A DNA stretch of 16,011 nucleotides from Sulfurospirillum sp. UBA6790 (GCA_002452855.1 DKFS01000081.1:1-16011); one strand, 5' to 3'. Shown: positions 1 through 7,792, numbered from the stretch's first letter. Notes: a model not told the origin generated them from the letters alone. A program made the numbers and translations.

Positions 1-219
1 TTGATTAATCGTGGCACTGATCCAACAGAGGTTATTACCAAAAGATTAGCGAATGCGGTATCGGAAATGACACGCATTCGAGAGTATGACTATTTATTGA
101 TTAATGACGATTTAACGACAACGCTGCATGATTTGACTGCTATTGCGCTTGCTTCTCGAAAGAAAAGAGCTCTAATGGATTTAGGCGAATTTATTAACAA
201 CTGGGCAAATATCGATTAA
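1..219 (+). CDS. gmk: Guanylate kinase, C-terminal part (5' end outside window)
   Basis: This is the C-terminal 72 residues of guanylate kinase, which phosphorylates GMP to GDP with ATP in the cytoplasm. The reading frame is open at base 1, so the gene starts upstream and the P-loop is not visible. Family hallmarks that can be seen are an RGTD segment followed by a KRLANA helix, then the YDYLLINDDL segment and a terminal helix ending in NNWANID. Full-length bacterial enzymes are about 200 residues, so about one third is present. The adjacent tatA and argS reproduce the gmk-tatA-argS order I remember from Campylobacter, which supports the call. The TTG at base 1 should not be taken as the start. 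Confidence 0.88.
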   Translation: MINRGTDPTEVITKRLANAVSEMTRIREYDYLLINDDLTTTLHDLTAIALASRKKRALMDLGEFINNWANID

Positions 220-252
220 GTCTTAGCATCTCATTTTTAGTTTATAAAAAAA

Positions 253-261
253 TGCTATAAT
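253..261 (+). promoter_or_regulatory. Extended -10 promoter for tatA-argS-nuclease
   Basis: The sequence TGCTATAAT is a perfect extended -10 (TGnTATAAT), with a T-rich stretch about 17 bases upstream instead of a clear -35. That is typical of Campylobacterota housekeeping promoters. Transcription would start near 268, so the palindrome at 277-286 would lie in the 5' leader, 15 bases after the -10 box. It separates the tatA-argS unit from gmk, although read-through from gmk is not excluded. Confidence 0.6.
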
Positions 262-276
262 GCCCGAACTTAAAGT

Positions 277-286
277 TTACATGTAA
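277..286. repeat. TTACATGTAA palindrome, copy 1 (tatA leader)
   Basis: Perfect 10-base palindrome between the predicted tatA promoter and the ribosome binding site AAGGAG at 295-300. It ends 19 bases before the tatA ATG. It is the first of nine identical copies in the window. Confidence 0.9.
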
Positions 287-305
287 TTTCTTATAAGGAG
301 AAAAA

Positions 306-533
306 ATGGGTCCAAGTGTTCAGCAATTGCTGATTGTTTTATTGATTGTTGTTTTGCTTTTTGGGGCAAAAAAAATTCCAGAACTTGCCAAAGGATTAGG
401 TTCAGGTATCAAAAACTTTAAAAAAGCAATCAAAGAAGATGAAGAAGTGACAACAACTACGACAGATAAAGTTGAATCAAAACCTGATGTAACGGTAACA
501 ACGACAACAACAGACGAAAAAAAATCTGTATAA
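306..533 (+). CDS. tatA: Sec-independent protein translocase subunit TatA
   Basis: A 75-residue inner-membrane subunit of the twin-arginine translocase, which exports folded proteins. Residues 6-21 form the single transmembrane helix. It is followed by the hallmark [20 protein letters not shown] hinge and amphipathic helix, then an acidic tail. The start is firm: AAGGAG lies 5 bases upstream of the ATG. The tail is unusual in containing two Thr-rich blocks, each VTTTTTD-like (about residues 48-54 and 64-70), separated by a charged linker. These look like an internal duplication in a region that is normally poorly conserved. No tatC is present in the window, so TatBC must be encoded elsewhere. 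The gene is followed after 6 bases by argS, so the two are probably co-transcribed. Confidence 0.95.
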   Translation: MGPSVQQLLIVLLIVVLLFGAKKIPELAKGLGSGIKNFKKAIKEDEEVTTTTTDKVESKPDVTVTTTTTDEKKSV

Positions 534-539
534 GGTTGG

Positions 540-2129
540 GTGTTGAAAAAATCGGTTACACGCGTTATTAAAGAGACACTACAAAGAGAGTTTATTTTAG
601 AAAAGCCAAGTAATCTCTCTTTTGGCCACTATGCAACTCCCATAGCTTTTTCGCTCGCTAAAGAGCTCAAAAAATCACCTATCGCGATTGCAGAAGAGAT
701 TTGTACAAAGTTTGATACGAACTCTATTTTTCAAGCAGTGACGCCTATTAAAGGGTATATTAATTTTAAGCTGAGTGAAGCTTTTTTAGATCAATATGCC
801 ACATGGGCGATACAGCATGAATCTGAGTTCGGACGTGATGAATATCATGAAAGTATTTTACTAGAGTACGTGAGTGCAAATCCGACAGGACCATTACATA
901 TTGGTCATGCCAGAGGTGCCGTTATGGGCGATGCTTTGTATCGCATTGGTACACATTTAGGCTATAAAATTACCAGTGAATATTATGTCAATGATGCAGG
1001 TAATCAGGTCGATCTTTTAGGACTCTCTCTTTATTTATCGGGTCGAGAAAACATCCTTGGGTTAGAAGTTGCTTGGCCTGAAGAGTTTTATCGAGGTGAA
1101 TATATTATTGATTTAGCACATGTCGCTAAGTCAGAGCTTGGTGAAGCCATTTTCCTGAGTGAAGAGAATATTAAAACACTCTCCATTTGGGGCAAAGATA
1201 AAATGCTTGAACTTATTCGCTCAAACTTAGCCGATGTGGGTATTGAGTTTGAACAGTTTGTTAGCGAAAAATCATTGTATGACAAATGGGATGAAAGCTT
1301 CAAAAAATTGCAAGAGAGTCACAAAACGTACGAAGAAGGCGGAAAAATTTGGATTCGCTCAACGGAGCTTGGCGATGAAAAAGATCGTGTTGTTGTGCGT
1401 GAAGATGGAAGACCAACCTATCTAGCGGGCGATATTATCTATCACGATAATAAATTCCAACGAGGATATGATCATTATATCAATATTTGGGGAGCAGACC
1501 ATCACGGGTATATTACACGCGTTAAAGCTGCGATCAATTTTCTTGGATACGATGAAACGAAATTAGAGGTTTTGCTCGCTCAAATGGTTTCACTGCTCAA
1601 AGGTGGTGAACCTTATAAGATGAGTAAGCGTGCGGGTAATTTTATTTTGATGAGTGACGTTGTGAGTGAAATTGGAAGCGATGCATTGCGTTTTGTCTTT
1701 TTAAGTAAAAAATCAGATACGCATTTAGAATTTGATGTGGATGTTTTCAAACAAGAAGACAGCAACAATCCAATTTTTTATATCAATTACGCACATGCTC
1801 GAATTAACCAAATTTTTGCAAAAGCTGAAAAAAACATTAGCGATGTCATCAATGTGAAACTTGAAAATATGAGTGAAGATGCACAAAATCTTCTTTTCAG
1901 TGCGTTGCTTTTGCCTGAAGTCCTTGAAGATGCTTTTCAATCAAGACAAGTCCAAAAGGTGACAGAATATCTCAAAAATCTAGCGGCATCGTTGCATAAG
2001 TTTTACAATGAAAATCGTGTTGTTGGTACGACTGAAGAAGCTAAATTCCTTAAATTATTTGCTACTGTAGCGCTCTCATTACGTTTGGGATTAAAGTTGA
2101 TAGGTATTACTGCCAAAGAAAAAATGTAA
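540..2129 (+). CDS. argS: Arginyl-tRNA synthetase
   Basis: Class I aminoacyl-tRNA synthetase that charges tRNA-Arg in the cytoplasm. Numbering from the GTG at 540, residues 1-80 are the N-terminal Add-1-like tRNA-recognition domain. The HIGH signature is at 120-123 inside ANPTGPLHIGHARGAV, and KMSKR is at 360-364. The DALR anticodon-binding domain occupies roughly the last 120 residues, ending in KEKM. The length of 529 residues is normal for Campylobacterota. The start is ambiguous. AAGG at 532-535 is 4 bases from GTG(540) but 7 from TTG(543), and the shorter form starts MKKSV, which matches the Campylobacter protein I remember better. The gene begins 6 bases after tatA and ends 6 bases before the nuclease gene, so it is the middle of a three-gene unit. 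Confidence 0.97.
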   Translation: MLKKSVTRVIKETLQREFILEKPSNLSFGHYATPIAFSLAKELKKSPIAIAEEICTKFDTNSIFQAVTPIKGYINFKLSEAFLDQYATWAIQHESEFGRDEYHESILLEYVSANPTGPLHIGHARGAVMGDALYRIGTHLGYKITSEYYVNDAGNQVDLLGLSLYLSGRENILGLEVAWPEEFYRGEYIIDLAHVAKSELGEAIFLSEENIKTLSIWGKDKMLELIRSNLADVGIEFEQFVSEKSLYDKWDESFKKLQESHKTYEEGGKIWIRSTELGDEKDRVVVREDGRPTYLAGDIIYHDNKFQRGYDHYINIWGADHHGYITRVKAAINFLGYDETKLEVLLAQMVSLLKGGEPYKMSKRAGNFILMSDVVSEIGSDALRFVFLSKKSDTHLEFDVDVFKQEDSNNPIFYINYAHARINQIFAKAEKNISDVINVKLENMSEDAQNLLFSALLLPEVLEDAFQSRQVQKVTEYLKNLAASLHKFYNENRVVGTTEEAKFLKLFATVALSLRLGLKLIGITAKEKM

Positions 2130-2135
2130 AAGCGT

Positions 2136-2975
2136 ATGCGAAACTCATTACGTTTGAACATTGCCTTCCTTACTTTTTTGATAAAAAACCCTAAAATATT
2201 TTTACTAGCTCTTCTTTTAGGAGGGCTAGTTTACTCTTACGAATTTTTTGTTGCCAGAGACACGATGTCTTATATGGGCGTTCCAAAGGCAACGGACTCC
2301 ACGATAAAACATGCAACGCGTATTTTCCGAAATGAAGCTTACATGGTTGGATACTCTGATATAAAAGGCAATCCTTTATGGGTTGTGTACCAACTAAAAC
2401 CCACACCAAAGGGTACGCACTCTCTGAAACGACCTGATAGTTTTAGTACTGATTGGCGAAATTTAGGCTTGGTAACACCGCAAGATTATACGAATAGTGG
2501 ATATGACAGAGGACACATGGCTCCCAATCATGCAATAGCCCTTCTGTATGGCAAACAGGCGCAAGAAGAAACGTTTTTAATGACAAATATAACGCCTCAA
2601 AAACCCTCTTTAAACCAGAAATTATGGCAGCAACTTGAAGTGATAGAATTAGAACAGTTTACTCCAAAATTTAACGTGCTATGGGTGTATTCAGGACCTC
2701 TTTTCACTACCAATCCTTCTTATCTTAAAAGCGCTTTTCATATTGAAATCCCTGAAGCCTTTTACAAAATATATCTTGGGATTGAAGAAAATGGTTCGAT
2801 AAAAGCATTAGCGTTCATTATTCCTCAAAAAGCTAAAATGCGAGATGCGTTGAAGAAGTATGTTGTCAGTATTGATGAAGTAGAACGCCGCAGTGGATTT
2901 GACTTTTTTTATCAGTTAGATGATACCATTGAAGATGCTCTTGAAAAAGAGATTGATGCAAAGAACTGGTTTTGA
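2136..2975 (+). CDS. Membrane-anchored DNA/RNA non-specific endonuclease (NUC1/ββα-metal family)
   Basis: A 279-residue nuclease of the Serratia NucA/EndoG fold. The DRGH catalytic motif is at 124-127 (DRGHMAPN), with His127 as the expected general base. TNITPQ follows at 150-155. In the N-Q-x-x-W-x-x-L-E helix, Asn160 and Glu168 align with the magnesium ligand Asn119 and Glu127 of the Serratia enzyme. Residues 21-40 are hydrophobic and follow a basic segment, so the enzyme is probably anchored in the inner membrane with its catalytic domain in the periplasm, or is exported. Relatives in Campylobacter degrade extracellular DNA and can reduce natural transformation, but whether this one does is unknown. 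No strong Shine-Dalgarno is visible, and translation may be coupled to argS, which ends 6 bases earlier. The 3' end faces the GGDEF-EAL gene across only 18 bases. Confidence 0.9.
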   Translation: MRNSLRLNIAFLTFLIKNPKIFLLALLLGGLVYSYEFFVARDTMSYMGVPKATDSTIKHATRIFRNEAYMVGYSDIKGNPLWVVYQLKPTPKGTHSLKRPDSFSTDWRNLGLVTPQDYTNSGYDRGHMAPNHAIALLYGKQAQEETFLMTNITPQKPSLNQKLWQQLEVIELEQFTPKFNVLWVYSGPLFTTNPSYLKSAFHIEIPEAFYKIYLGIEENGSIKALAFIIPQKAKMRDALKKYVVSIDEVERRSGFDFFYQLDDTIEDALEKEIDAKNWF

Positions 2976-2978
2976 TTT

Positions 2979-2988
2979 TTACATGTAA
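2979..2988. repeat. TTACATGTAA palindrome, copy 2 (between convergent genes)
   Basis: This copy occupies 10 of the 18 bases between the stop codons of the nuclease gene (+) and the GGDEF-EAL gene (-). No other terminator-like structure is present in this gap. Confidence 0.9.
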
Positions 2989-2993
2989 TGCTG

Positions 2994-4898
2994 TTAATCA
3001 TCTATTGAAGGGCTAGGAATTGAGAAGAAAATACCTTGTGCATACTCAATCCCTAAAGACTGAATCATCTCATAAATCTTCTCATCACTGACATATTCTG
3101 CAATCACTTTAATGTGTGCCTCTTTGGCAAATGCAACAATATTTTTTACCAACGAAAAAGAGATTTTATCGTCTAGAATTTTTTGAATGATCATGCCATC
3201 AATTTTAATAAAATCCGTTTTAATCTCTGCAAGATAGATAAAATTGGAATAACCGCTTCCAAAATCATCAATATAAATGGTGTAACCTAACTGTTTTAAC
3301 ATCAAAAGATTATTTTTTGCATCTTCTCTGCTGGTAATATCTTCTGTCTCAATGATCTCCAATCCTAACCTAGGTGCGATATTTTTTTCTGCTGCATAGC
3401 CCTTGAGAATTGAAAGAATGGATTCATCGATAACATCATGAGGGTTGAGATTGACGCTGATATTAACACTTGGATGTGCCAATAATTGAAGATAGCAAAT
3501 GTTCAAAACTTCTTTAGAAATATTGCGTAAAATAAACGTACCTTTAATAGTTGGGAGAATGCGATTGGGCAAAATAACATCGCCATTTTTATCAATAATG
3601 CGCAGAAGTGCTTCATAATGGGAAAGCTCTTGTGTTTGAGAATGGATAATTTTTTGATAATAACACTGAATGCGATGATCTTCAATGGACTCTTTAATTT
3701 CATTGAGTGACATTGAAGTATTGTGCGTATTCTCATTTTCATCATAGATTTCTATTCTGTTTCGTCCCTTTGTTTTAGCATTATAGAGTGCAATATCGGC
3801 TAGTTTAAACGCTTCTTGGAAAGTACGTGATTTGTGTGGAACAAGATTAATACCAATGGAAACGGTGACACGGATGCTCTCCGTTGGAGAGATCAAAAAT
3901 TTATTTTCCTGAACAGCATAAAAAATGCGTTCGATGACATTTAAAGCGCTCAAATGGTCATCTCTATGGATTTTGGCTAAGATTAAGAATTCTTCACCTC
4001 CATAGCGTATAACGATATCATCTTTATGTCGAATCGTGAGCAACATAGTACTGGCAATTTGTTTTAAAACGTGATCTCCCGTATCATGCCCATAAGTATC
4101 ATTGATTTTTTTGAAGTAATCAATGTCCAATGTTGCGAGGATATAATCATTCATGTTAATAAAATCTTCATATTTGTGAAGGTAATTACGGTTGTAAACA
4201 CTGGTGAGTTTGTCGATAAAGGCACTTTTTCGAACTGCACTAAAACGCCTTGTCTGGATGATGACAAAGATGAGTATGGCAAAAATAACACACATCGCTC
4301 CTACGATGCCACTTTTGATTATATGAATGATTTGATTGATCTCTTCAATTTTGTGGATAGAAAAATCAATGGCTAAAATGAGTTCAACATTTCCTTGGCT
4401 TAAAATAGGAACCAAATAACTGATGGAGAGTTGTTGTAAAAGTGTGTGGCGAATAACAAGCGGCTCTTTTTTGACATAGATTTGTAGCCATTCAGGACTA
4501 TCTACATCTAACTTTTGATCCAGCGCTGCTTTCTCTTCAGACGTCGAAGCGTCGCTTAAAAATCGAAAAATGCCTCTGTCATCGCGGTATAAAAGGTAAG
4601 CGTATTTAATGTGGGGCGTTAATAATGTTTTTAAACTCATTTCAATTTTATGTTGAATGAACTCATTGTTTTTAATATCGTCAATATAATTGGTCTGACC
4701 TTGAAAGAGGGATTCTATATAACGTGCACTGTTGTGGGTAATCGAGAAGACATCGGATGTTGAGATTTCAAAAATTTTGGTTTCAATACTCTTCTCAAGT
4801 CTAAGCGTTACAAGGAGTAAAAAAAATAAAATGGAAGTGATTACCACAATGGGGACGAGCAGATAGAAAGGATTTTTAAAAAGAGACTTCATGCGCAT
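2994..4898 (-). CDS. Inner-membrane sensor GGDEF-EAL protein (cyclic-di-GMP synthesis/hydrolysis)
   Basis: A 634-residue bitopic signalling enzyme. Helix 1 spans about residues 10-32, a periplasmic sensing region about 33-190, and helix 2 about 196-215. The GGDEF domain (about 225-387) carries YGGEEF at 299-304, so diguanylate cyclase activity is plausible. An RxxD pair lies just upstream (R290, D293), but it is one residue out of the usual register of the inhibitory site. The EAL domain (about 400-634) has E429-A-L, N483, E514/E517, the DDFG pair D544-D545, K565, E601 and Q621. All expected metal and catalytic positions are therefore present and phosphodiesterase activity is also plausible. 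It is the last gene of a three-gene set: its ATG shares one base with the stop codon of the preceding small exported gene (TAATG), which implies translational coupling. Which activity dominates, and what the periplasmic region senses, cannot be read from the sequence. Confidence 0.93.
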   Translation of the reverse strand: MRMKSLFKNPFYLLVPIVVITSILFFLLLVTLRLEKSIETKIFEISTSDVFSITHNSARYIESLFQGQTNYIDDIKNNEFIQHKIEMSLKTLLTPHIKYAYLLYRDDRGIFRFLSDASTSEEKAALDQKLDVDSPEWLQIYVKKEPLVIRHTLLQQLSISYLVPILSQGNVELILAIDFSIHKIEEINQIIHIIKSGIVGAMCVIFAILIFVIIQTRRFSAVRKSAFIDKLTSVYNRNYLHKYEDFINMNDYILATLDIDYFKKINDTYGHDTGDHVLKQIASTMLLTIRHKDDIVIRYGGEEFLILAKIHRDDHLSALNVIERIFYAVQENKFLISPTESIRVTVSIGINLVPHKSRTFQEAFKLADIALYNAKTKGRNRIEIYDENENTHNTSMSLNEIKESIEDHRIQCYYQKIIHSQTQELSHYEALLRIIDKNGDVILPNRILPTIKGTFILRNISKEVLNICYLQLLAHPSVNISVNLNPHDVIDESILSILKGYAAEKNIAPRLGLEIIETEDITSREDAKNNLLMLKQLGYTIYIDDFGSGYSNFIYLAEIKTDFIKIDGMIIQKILDDKISFSLVKNIVAFAKEAHIKVIAEYVSDEKIYEMIQSLGIEYAQGIFFSIPSPSIDD

Positions 4899-5353
4899 TA
4901 AAAATTCTCAACAAACTGGTCAAACGTTTTTGGTAGCTCGATTGCTTTTTCATCAAGTCTTTTTTGAATAAAAACAATGTTTGGTCTACTTTTATTCCAA
5001 AAAAGTGCTCCAAAATACTTATCATTTGTGAGAAGTTTGCGATAGTTGTTGGTAAAGAAAAGACGGTTCGTATTATCGCATAAGGATTCATTTTCAATAT
5101 TTTTATTAACAAAGACAAAGTTGGCTGCTTCACATTTGGAGCTGAGTGTAAAATATTTTGAATAGACTTTCTCTTCCATTTTTGAGATATGCGGAATAAA
5201 AAGTTTAATTTTCTCATGCATCGAAGCCGTAGCCACTTCAGCAATAATTTTTGCTTCCAATTCAACTTCTTTACTATAGGGTTGCACTAAAAAGGTGTAG
5301 TTCTCTGCAAATAAAAAGCTTAGAAGGGTTAGGAAAAGGATAAGTATTCTCAT
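4898..5353 (-). CDS. Small exported protein of unknown family, between receptor and GGDEF-EAL enzyme
   Basis: I do not recognise this 151-residue protein with confidence. Residues 1-16 (MRILILFLTLLSFLFA) are a clear signal peptide with cleavage expected after FA, giving a periplasmic protein of about 15 kDa. Two cysteines, C74 and C92, could form a disulfide. The C-terminal part (RPNIVFIQKRLDEKAIELP, then FDQFV) vaguely recalls substrate-binding-like periplasmic proteins that accompany diguanylate cyclases, but this is an impression only. I chose the start at 5353, not the in-frame ATG at 5365, because the receptor stop and this ATG share a base as TAATG. The same TAATG arrangement joins it to the GGDEF-EAL gene downstream. 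By position it is a candidate intermediary between the outer-membrane protein and the membrane enzyme, loosely analogous to YfiR in the YfiBNR system. Confidence 0.82.
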   Translation of the reverse strand: MRILILFLTLLSFLFAENYTFLVQPYSKEVELEAKIIAEVATASMHEKIKLFIPHISKMEEKVYSKYFTLSSKCEAANFVFVNKNIENESLCDNTNRLFFTNNYRKLLTNDKYFGALFWNKSRPNIVFIQKRLDEKAIELPKTFDQFVENF

Positions 5354-7248
5354 TAGAATACCCATCTTATAGAGAAGGTAACACTTCGGTCATTATCGTC
5401 CAAAGCAAAAAAATGGGTTCCTAAATTGGTAAAATAAAGCGATTGCGTGGAGCGATCAAAAATATTATTTGCTTTCAGGCTGTAGCTCAAATCTTTTGTG
5501 GCATGATAGGTCACACCCAGGCTCATATCGAAGCTATCAGGAATACTCAGACCAAGGTAGTCATACCCATTTCTGTAAATAACAGAGGTAAAGTAATCAA
5601 ACTTTTGGTACCCTCCCATATATTTAATGTAGCCACCTTTGGTCGAGTTGTTAATGGTCTCGCTAAGATTGGAAGTATAATAATTGAGATGGATTTTGTC
5701 TCTATCGGTAAAGCTGTATTCATAGTCAAAAAGAATGCCATTAGTTGTAATGGTATGATCAACATTGATGAAACCAACGGGTGTGAGATAGATAAAATCA
5801 TCAATATTCACATGGTCGTAAGTGATACCAAATTTCGAATTCCCTTCGGTATAAACGCCTTCAAGCGTGTAAAATCGGTATTGTTGAGATTTAAGCTTTG
5901 GATTGCTTGCATCTGCATAATCAACATTGTAAAACGAAGGCGCTAGGGCTGTTTGGGTATAAAAACTCTTAAATCCCCAATGTTCGGTAGGCGTATAGAT
6001 AGCACCTACGCGTAGCAAGGTTTCTGAACTGTCTTTTAAATAAGCATTTCGGTCATAGTAATCAAGCTTTGTGTTGGCGACTAAAATAAGATCGTTCCTT
6101 AGCTTATAACTGTCTTGTAACAATAAAGAAGAGATGGTCTCCTCATCAAAAGGACTAAAACGTCCTATATTGCTGTTCGTATCACTTTCTCTGTTTTGAA
6201 CATCGTACGTTTTATTTTTAACGTTAATGGCCGTAATAAAAGAGTTGTTTTCGACATCAAATGATTTTGAAAGATAGGCATTTGTTTTGATAAAACGCAA
6301 ATCCTCACTGTAACTTTTAGGACCATTAGGACCATATTGAGAAAAGGTAATTAATGGAACAACAGCAATTCCCTGTGTATTGGCTTCATCATAACTACGA
6401 TCATTCACATCAACGGAGAGATTTGCTTTAAGCGATTTGTCGTCTAAAAAATAGTGGGTGTAGTTGATAAAAAAGTCTCTTGAGAGGTTTTTACCGCTGT
6501 TAGGGGTTGCATCAAATGCAAGACCCGTATAATTATTTTGAGAAATATCGGTATATCCCATGTTGATTTTGGTGGTGTCGTTGCTAATATCCATATACAC
6601 ATAGTGCTTTGTGCCGTTACTGTTAAGTTTTTGGTCATTGTAGATGGTTGTCTTCTTGACTTTTTCCTGATTGAAAAACATCAGGTAAGACCAGCCGTTT
6701 TCAAAACTGGCTGAGTTTGTAAAACTTTGGGAGTTTGCCCCTTTGGAGGTGATCCAACTATTGATCTCTGAACTATTCTCTTTGAGCGCGGATTTGGTAT
6801 AAATACGTACAAAGTAGATGCCCGTCTCATTGCCAAATGAAAAAGAGCTCTCTCCGTAATAAATCTCGATATGATCGACAAAATCTAACGGCAAATCGCC
6901 CCAAGAGAGCGATGTGGATTGATCGTAGCCTGAACTGATTTCATGATCATTGATAAAAAAACGAAAAAAACCACTGGTAGTTGTTTTGGAACCGGTTAAG
7001 GAGTAATTGGTTAGTCCAAATTGGTTGGTGTTGATGTTAAATAAGGGAAGTTCTTTTAAAATATCGTTGAGCTTGGTGTACTGCATCAGGCGAATCTCTT
7101 TTTGAGAATAGATGACCACATGCCCAATTTTTTCATTTACCGTTTGAAGAGAATTGTCCGAAGTTGATTTATATTCTTGTAAGAGTGCATCAAGGGAGTC
7201 AGAAAAGAGAAGACTACTAATGAGCCCAAGCAGCAAAATAATCTTCAT
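5353..7248 (-). CDS. TonB-dependent-receptor-like outer-membrane protein (plug plus β-barrel)
   Basis: A 631-residue outer-membrane protein. Residues 1-16 are a signal peptide (MKIILLLGLISSLLFS). A plug domain covers about 40-155, recognisable by VVIYSQKEI, the LNDILKELP helix and the DHIEIYYGESSFSFG segment typical of receptor plugs. The remainder is rich in alternating aromatic β-strands (a 22-strand barrel is expected), and the protein ends in RWVF with a terminal aromatic residue as required for barrel assembly. No clear TonB box is visible between the signal peptide and the plug, so active transport is uncertain. It is the first of three genes joined by TAATG overlaps to an exported protein and a GGDEF-EAL enzyme, which favours a sensing role over nutrient uptake. 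No convincing Fur box was seen upstream. The ligand is unknown. Confidence 0.88.
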   Translation of the reverse strand: MKIILLLGLISSLLFSDSLDALLQEYKSTSDNSLQTVNEKIGHVVIYSQKEIRLMQYTKLNDILKELPLFNINTNQFGLTNYSLTGSKTTTSGFFRFFINDHEISSGYDQSTSLSWGDLPLDFVDHIEIYYGESSFSFGNETGIYFVRIYTKSALKENSSEINSWITSKGANSQSFTNSASFENGWSYLMFFNQEKVKKTTIYNDQKLNSNGTKHYVYMDISNDTTKINMGYTDISQNNYTGLAFDATPNSGKNLSRDFFINYTHYFLDDKSLKANLSVDVNDRSYDEANTQGIAVVPLITFSQYGPNGPKSYSEDLRFIKTNAYLSKSFDVENNSFITAINVKNKTYDVQNRESDTNSNIGRFSPFDEETISSLLLQDSYKLRNDLILVANTKLDYYDRNAYLKDSSETLLRVGAIYTPTEHWGFKSFYTQTALAPSFYNVDYADASNPKLKSQQYRFYTLEGVYTEGNSKFGITYDHVNIDDFIYLTPVGFINVDHTITTNGILFDYEYSFTDRDKIHLNYYTSNLSETINNSTKGGYIKYMGGYQKFDYFTSVIYRNGYDYLGLSIPDSFDMSLGVTYHATKDLSYSLKANNIFDRSTQSLYFTNLGTHFFALDDNDRSVTFSIRWVF

Positions 7249-7265
7249 GACTGAATATAAAATCC

Positions 7266-7275
7266 TTACATGTAA
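7266..7275. repeat. TTACATGTAA palindrome, copy 3 (receptor-operon leader)
   Basis: Perfect copy in the leader of the receptor gene. On the minus strand it runs directly into the ribosome binding site (TTACATGTAAGGA) and ends 17 bases before the ATG. It begins 15 bases after the candidate -10 box, the same distance as in the tatA leader. Confidence 0.9.
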
Positions 7276-7290
7276 TTTATGAGAAATATT

Positions 7291-7296
7291 AGTATA
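7291..7296 (-). promoter_or_regulatory. Candidate -10 box for the receptor/c-di-GMP operon
   Basis: TATACT on the minus strand, in an AT-rich context and without a recognisable -35. The predicted transcription start is near 7284, giving a leader of about 36 bases that includes the palindrome at 7266-7275. The call rests on sequence only. The operon could also be read from the perR promoter, since perR lies upstream on the same strand with no obvious terminator between them. Confidence 0.4.
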
Positions 7297-7321
7297 GAAA
7301 AGTAGAGCTTAATAATCTCTA

Positions 7322-7331
7322 TTGCTAGCAA
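7322..7331. promoter_or_regulatory. Palindrome TTGCTAGCAA, possible activator site
   Basis: A perfect 10-base palindrome centred about 42 bases upstream of the predicted receptor-operon start. That is the position expected of a class II activator site such as those of the CRP/FNR family. The sequence does not match a consensus I know, and it occurs only once here. It is offered as a candidate only. Confidence 0.22.
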
Positions 7332-7369
7332 ACTCTAGATAGGGCGCATTAGTATTTTAAAATATAATG

Positions 7370-7792
7370 TTATAGAGTATCAGAACTCTTTTGCGAGCAT
7401 TTTTTACAAATACCATTCATAACGATAAAACTATGATTGATATGAAAACCACTCTGTGAATGGATTGCATCCATAAGTGCTTTTGTTTCAACAAACATAT
7501 CTTCAACACTTCCACACTCTGAACAAAGAAGATGAATGTGTGGCACTTTTTTAATTTCATATTGTTGTTTTTGATGTGGGAGTTTGACTTCTTCTAAAAT
7601 ATGAAAAGAGATTAAGTCGTTGATATTGCGGTAGAGGGTTGCTTTGGACATGGTAGGGTATTTGCGAATGATGGCGTCAAAAAGAGTGTCGATATCAATA
7701 TGGCCAAATGTCTCAATACAATTTAAAATTGCTAAACGTTGATGCGTTGATTTGAGATTACTTGCTTTTAAAACATCTTTAAACTTTTCCAT
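7370..7792 (-). CDS. perR: Fur-family transcriptional regulator, PerR-like
   Basis: A 140-residue winged-helix metalloregulator. The N-terminal DNA-binding domain has the recognition helix around residues 47-60 (TMSKATLYRNINDL). The dimerisation domain carries HIHLLCSECG (H85, H87, C90, C93) and a C-terminal CKKC (C129, C132), giving the structural Cys4 zinc site. The regulatory ligands by alignment are H31, E79, H85, H87 and D98. Asp at the last position is the PerR-type residue, while Glu at position 79 is less usual for PerR. A peroxide-sensing role is further supported by the divergent cytochrome c peroxidase gene. I chose the ATG at 7792: AAGAAGGA lies 9 bases upstream of it but directly abuts the alternative TTG at 7801. 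PerR versus another Fur paralogue cannot be settled from sequence alone. Confidence 0.85.
   Translation of the reverse strand: MEKFKDVLKASNLKSTHQRLAILNCIETFGHIDIDTLFDAIIRKYPTMSKATLYRNINDLISFHILEEVKLPHQKQQYEIKKVPHIHLLCSECGSVEDMFVETKALMDAIHSQSGFHINHSFIVMNGICKKCSQKSSDTL

Noticed and set aside
4071..4376. Plus-strand reading frame of 101 codons opposite the GGDEF-EAL gene
   Set aside because: It has no ribosome binding site and no protein-like pattern, and it lies fully antisense to a gene with clear domains.
5354..5365. ATG at 5365 as the start of the small exported protein
   Set aside because: The next ATG at 5353 gives the same TAATG overlap seen at the other junction of this operon and a cleaner signal peptide.
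5443..5946. Plus-strand reading frame of 167 codons opposite the receptor gene
   Set aside because: It is long by chance: antisense to a barrel-coding region, with no ribosome binding site and no recognisable domain.
7353..7364. AT-only palindrome TATTTTAAAATA downstream of perR
   Set aside because: It is expected by chance in AT-rich intergenic DNA and has no link to a promoter or known box.
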